Below are positions 62,501-64,000 of a DNA stretch of 64,000 nucleotides, piece after piece. The stretch covers positions 496,001-560,000 of the forward strand of contig SGBC01000001.1 in NCBI GenBank assembly GCA_004195045.1, in the 5' to 3' direction. Numbering within the stretch: the stretch's first letter is position 1; each line of letters starts with the position of its first letter. Under the pieces are notes generated by a model that did not search any database, was not told the origin of the DNA, and saw nothing but the letters and a program-made list of their open reading frames with translations. The DNA is from Candidatus Acididesulfobacter guangdongensis. GTDB taxonomy: Bacteria; SZUA-79; Acidulodesulfobacterales; Acidulodesulfobacteraceae. The position numbers and the translations under genes were made by a program.

Positions 62501-63178
62501 ACCGACGGTTTGGAAAATTATAACGAAATGGCCAAACAGATTCTAAATAATGAATACAAAAGGGAGGAACTGGCGAATATATTATTGGATATGGTTTATA
62601 TGGGGTTTGCTGAAAAACGGATGAAAATAAATGAAAGGAGGGATGAATGTAAGTTAGAAAAATCTATTATGCAAACATCGAATGGCCATTCTTTAAAAAT
62701 AGTTTCAGACATCGATATTTCTGAATCCGAAAAATTCGTCTCTTTTCTTCCTATATATTCCTTAGAAGCTGCTGCCACGGCGTTTGGAAGGGAAGAATAT
62801 GTAGAAAATTCGGGTTGGATGATTGCTACGGTTGCGGGCAGGAAACTCAATAAAGATATGTTTATAGCCAAAGTGGTCGGCAAATCTATGGAGCCTACTA
62901 TACCCGACGGCAGTTATTGCATATTTAGGTTAGACAAGGGAGGTTCCCGAAATGAAACCGTCGTTCTGGTAGAATCAAAACAAGTTGCCGACAGAGACAC
63001 AAACCAGAAATTTACGGTAAAACGTTATCATAGCGAGAAAGAATATTTCGAGGACGGAACATGGCGGCATAAACGGATTACCTTATCCCCTGACAACAAG
63101 GAATTTGAACCGATAATATTAGAAAACATGCAGGAAACTGATTTCAGGGTTGTCGCCGAGTTTATAGGCGTTATATAA
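59564..63178 (+). CDS. hsdR: Type I restriction subunit HsdR fused to a C-terminal S24 (LexA/UmuD-like) peptidase domain
   Basis: This protein is 1204 residues. The N-terminal nuclease shows Asp140, then Glu154 and Lys156 in VATAELKTDF. The motor has Walker A SAGSGKTNS (~312), DEAH (IADEAHSS, ~424) and TATP (~480), followed by RecA-like domain 2 and the helical C-terminal region to ~1030. Residues ~1036-1204 are unlike HsdR and match an S24 peptidase: MFIAKVVGKSMEPTIPDGSY with putative nucleophile Ser1108, and general base Lys1153 in FTVKRY. No helix-turn-helix is visible. The R part translocates and cleaves unmodified DNA. The S24 part could respond to RecA filaments, which is inference. Confidence 0.9.
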   Translation: MSNPHHEIHLESDICEHLAANGWLYSPNDDGYNRELALYPEDVFSWVSQTQPELWDKLRQTHNGDTNNTFRKRLAQVLDNEGSLAVLRGGFKNVSSGRIQMCQFRPAQTMNPETTFKYEQVRCRVMRQVHYSTSNENSIDLVFFVNGIPVATAELKTDFTQSVHEAIHQYKYDRMPKDPNTKREEPLLAFKRRTLVHFAASSDEVYMTTMLNGKDTKFLPFNLGDNGGAGNPANPNGYRTSYLWERIWQKDAWLDILGRFVHLGREDKKDASGKKSSLEKLIFPRFHQWDVVTRLIAAAREEKAGAKYLVQHSAGSGKTNSISWLSHQLSSLHSLADGKDERVFHSVIVITDRNILDSQLQDAIYQFEHKEGVVCRIKEGVKSAQLAKALKDGIPIIVVTIQTFHFVLEAIRKETSLKGRKFAVIADEAHSSQAGSMAKALKQVLTAEQIEEGEEISADDLLAAEMAARPQSSNVSYFAFTATPKHKTMELFGRRPDPNLPSSETNKPDAFHIYSMRQAIEEGFILDVLKNYTAYKLAFKLAHNGQDYDEETLDESKAMKSLMRWVRLHPYNISQKVQIIVEHFRANVEWRLNGEAKAMVVTSSRKEAVRYKLAIDKYIRDKGYEIGTLVAFSGEVADQGISPDSFSEFNMNPGLRERDLRDAFDTDEFSILLVANKYQTGFDQPKLTAMYVDKKLAGINAVQTLSRLDRTFPGKDQTFILDFVNDPEEIRISFLPYYDKAELAGVSDPNIIHDMQAKLDSHRIYTQSEIDGFVAAYYKESQKDMQARIAPAVDRFRNIWKAALESKDKKGLDALEIFRKDLRAFISAYDFLSQIIDYRDTDLEKRSIFYKHLLPLIKEENLNEPIDLSSVKLTHYNLIDKGKRDIKLDGTNDDGKLKPLTGIGTAKPHDPEQAFLSEIIVRINDLFEGDLSDADKLSYAQHIRGKMMENEILSLQAEANTKEQFASSPDFKDAMNSAVTDGLENYNEMAKQILNNEYKREELANILLDMVYMGFAEKRMKINERRDECKLEKSIMQTSNGHSLKIVSDIDISESEKFVSFLPIYSLEAAATAFGREEYVENSGWMIATVAGRKLNKDMFIAKVVGKSMEPTIPDGSYCIFRLDKGGSRNETVVLVESKQVADRDTNQKFTVKRYHSEKEYFEDGTWRHKRITLSPDNKEFEPIILENMQETDFRVVAEFIGVI

Positions 63179-63700
63179 TGATAAATATTTTTATTTTTAT
63201 TGACTCAAACTTAACGTTATTATAATTATATAAAAAATAAGAATGGATTAATTGCTGATTTTAGTGTTCGATTAAAACGGAATACGCACTATATATTTAA
63301 ACTATATAACATGCTATATTATTTTAGTAATTATTAAAATCCTAAACTAAATCTGAACTCTTTTATATAAAACGAAAAATTTCAAAAAGAAATTTCAAAA
63401 TTTGCTTGACTTATTTTTTGTAAGTAATATAATTAATTTAAATACTAACCGATTAGTATCTAAATTATTAAAGCATAATCTATAGTTATCATTAATTATA
63501 GCTATATAATAATATATTTTATATAACTATCATTTAATTACTTATATTGCTGCAACGTTTAATATATAAAAGTCTTATAAGGCCATATAAATTTTATAAA
63601 TTTATTTATATTTTACGTACAAAATATAAAATATGAAAATATAAATGCAATAAATATACAAAATAAATGCAAATGCAAATTCAAATGAGGATAACTTATC
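63179..63700. promoter_or_regulatory. Nitroreductase upstream region with promoter and palindromic operator
   Basis: No gene is seen. TTGACT (63406-63411), 16 bases, TATAAT (63428-63433) is the best sigma-70 promoter in the window. Ten bases downstream ATACTAA-CCGA-TTAGTAT (63442-63459) is a perfect 7-bp inverted repeat across the expected start site, placed for repression by a TetR-type dimer. The leader to the nitroreductase would be ~260 bases. Confidence 0.6.
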
Positions 63701-64000
63701 ATGGAACTGTTTGAAGCAATACTCACTCGTTCATCTAAAAGAGATTTTGAAGACAGAGCGATACCTAAGGAAACAATAGACAAGATTTTATCGGCATCCT
63801 TGAGAGCTCCGTCATGGGCAAATTCACAACCTTGGGAAATTGCAGTTTCTACCGGCAAAACCAGCGATATTATTAAGAAAGAAATATATGAACGGGCATC
63901 CAAAGACGACCCCGGCTGTCCGGACTTTCCTTTCCCCGAATGCTGGCCTGAACTTCAGGCAAAAAATATGTTTGAATCCGGTAAACACCGGTACGAGGCA
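63701..64000 (+). CDS. Nitroreductase-family protein, 3' end cut by window
   Basis: The first 100 codons are visible, starting at ATG 63701. MELFEAILTRSSKRDFEDRA is followed by IPKETIDKILSASLRAPSWA and NSQPWEIAVS, the FMN-binding N terminus of nitroreductases. Such flavoproteins reduce nitroaromatics, quinones or other acceptors with NAD(P)H. It runs open to base 64000. It has its own promoter and a palindromic operator far upstream; ribosome site AATGAGGAT. Confidence 0.9.
   Translation, partial: MELFEAILTRSSKRDFEDRAIPKETIDKILSASLRAPSWANSQPWEIAVSTGKTSDIIKKEIYERASKDDPGCPDFPFPECWPELQAKNMFESGKHRYEA

Overview
The window is a strongly AT-rich bacterial chromosome segment with short intergenic spacers in the core regions. 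The gene content suggests a Gram-negative, anaerobic or microaerophilic bacterium. It has a heme/siroheme cluster in the order siroheme synthase - HemX - hemA - hemC - cobA/hemD, a complete ferredoxin-linked 2-oxoglutarate oxidoreductase (korDABC), class I fumarase, succinyl-CoA synthetase, cytochrome bd oxidase and a membrane sensor with a c-type heme motif. This looks most like a deltaproteobacterial (Desulfobacterota-type) lineage. That placement is inference; there is no rRNA or other decisive marker here.

Layout. 1-5.9 kb (minus): tetrapyrrole operon. 6-16.1 kb (minus): AMMECR1, OsmC, gpsA, gyrA, moaA, a class A penicillin-binding protein and a periplasmic binding-protein-like neighbour. 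16.4-21.3 kb (plus): a very divergent DprA-like protein coupled to topA, then a heme/HAMP sensor. 21.4-23.1 kb (minus): maf and proC. 23.5-31.0 kb (plus): TCA-cycle block fumarase-sucCD-korDABC-ndk. 31.6-35.8 kb: glucan phosphorylase, Hsp20 and a Mug-like glycosylase, separated by repeat-rich spacers. 35.9-42.1 kb: an accessory region crowded with broken genes (frameshifted HEPN toxin, BrnT with a nonsense codon, hydrogenase-subunit fossil, truncated MazF joined to a DNA methyltransferase fragment) next to a tRNA-Gln whose 3' end is partly duplicated. 42.4-54.3 kb: radical SAM AmrS, diguanylate cyclase, IclR regulator, cydAB, a 21-residue peptide, RNase J and plsC. 54.7-63.2 kb: ssb, then a mobile/defence island with a decayed integrase and a type I restriction-modification operon. 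63.7 kb to the edge: a nitroreductase.

The most notable item is the restriction subunit HsdR, which carries an S24 (LexA/UmuD-like) peptidase-type domain at its C terminus with the Ser and Lys of the family visible. Its hsdM partner is frameshifted in this copy. Other observations worth following are a 50-bp intergenic repeat present at least three times in one orientation, Asn/Asp/Ala-rich low-complexity insertions in many housekeeping enzymes, the DprA-like protein, the heme-binding HAMP protein without an output domain, and a 21-residue Lys-rich peptide with a perfect ribosome binding site.

The heme genes supply siroheme and heme to the bd oxidase and any c-type cytochromes. The fumarase-SucCD-Kor block interconverts fumarate/malate, succinate, succinyl-CoA and 2-oxoglutarate using ferredoxin, so it can run in either TCA direction.
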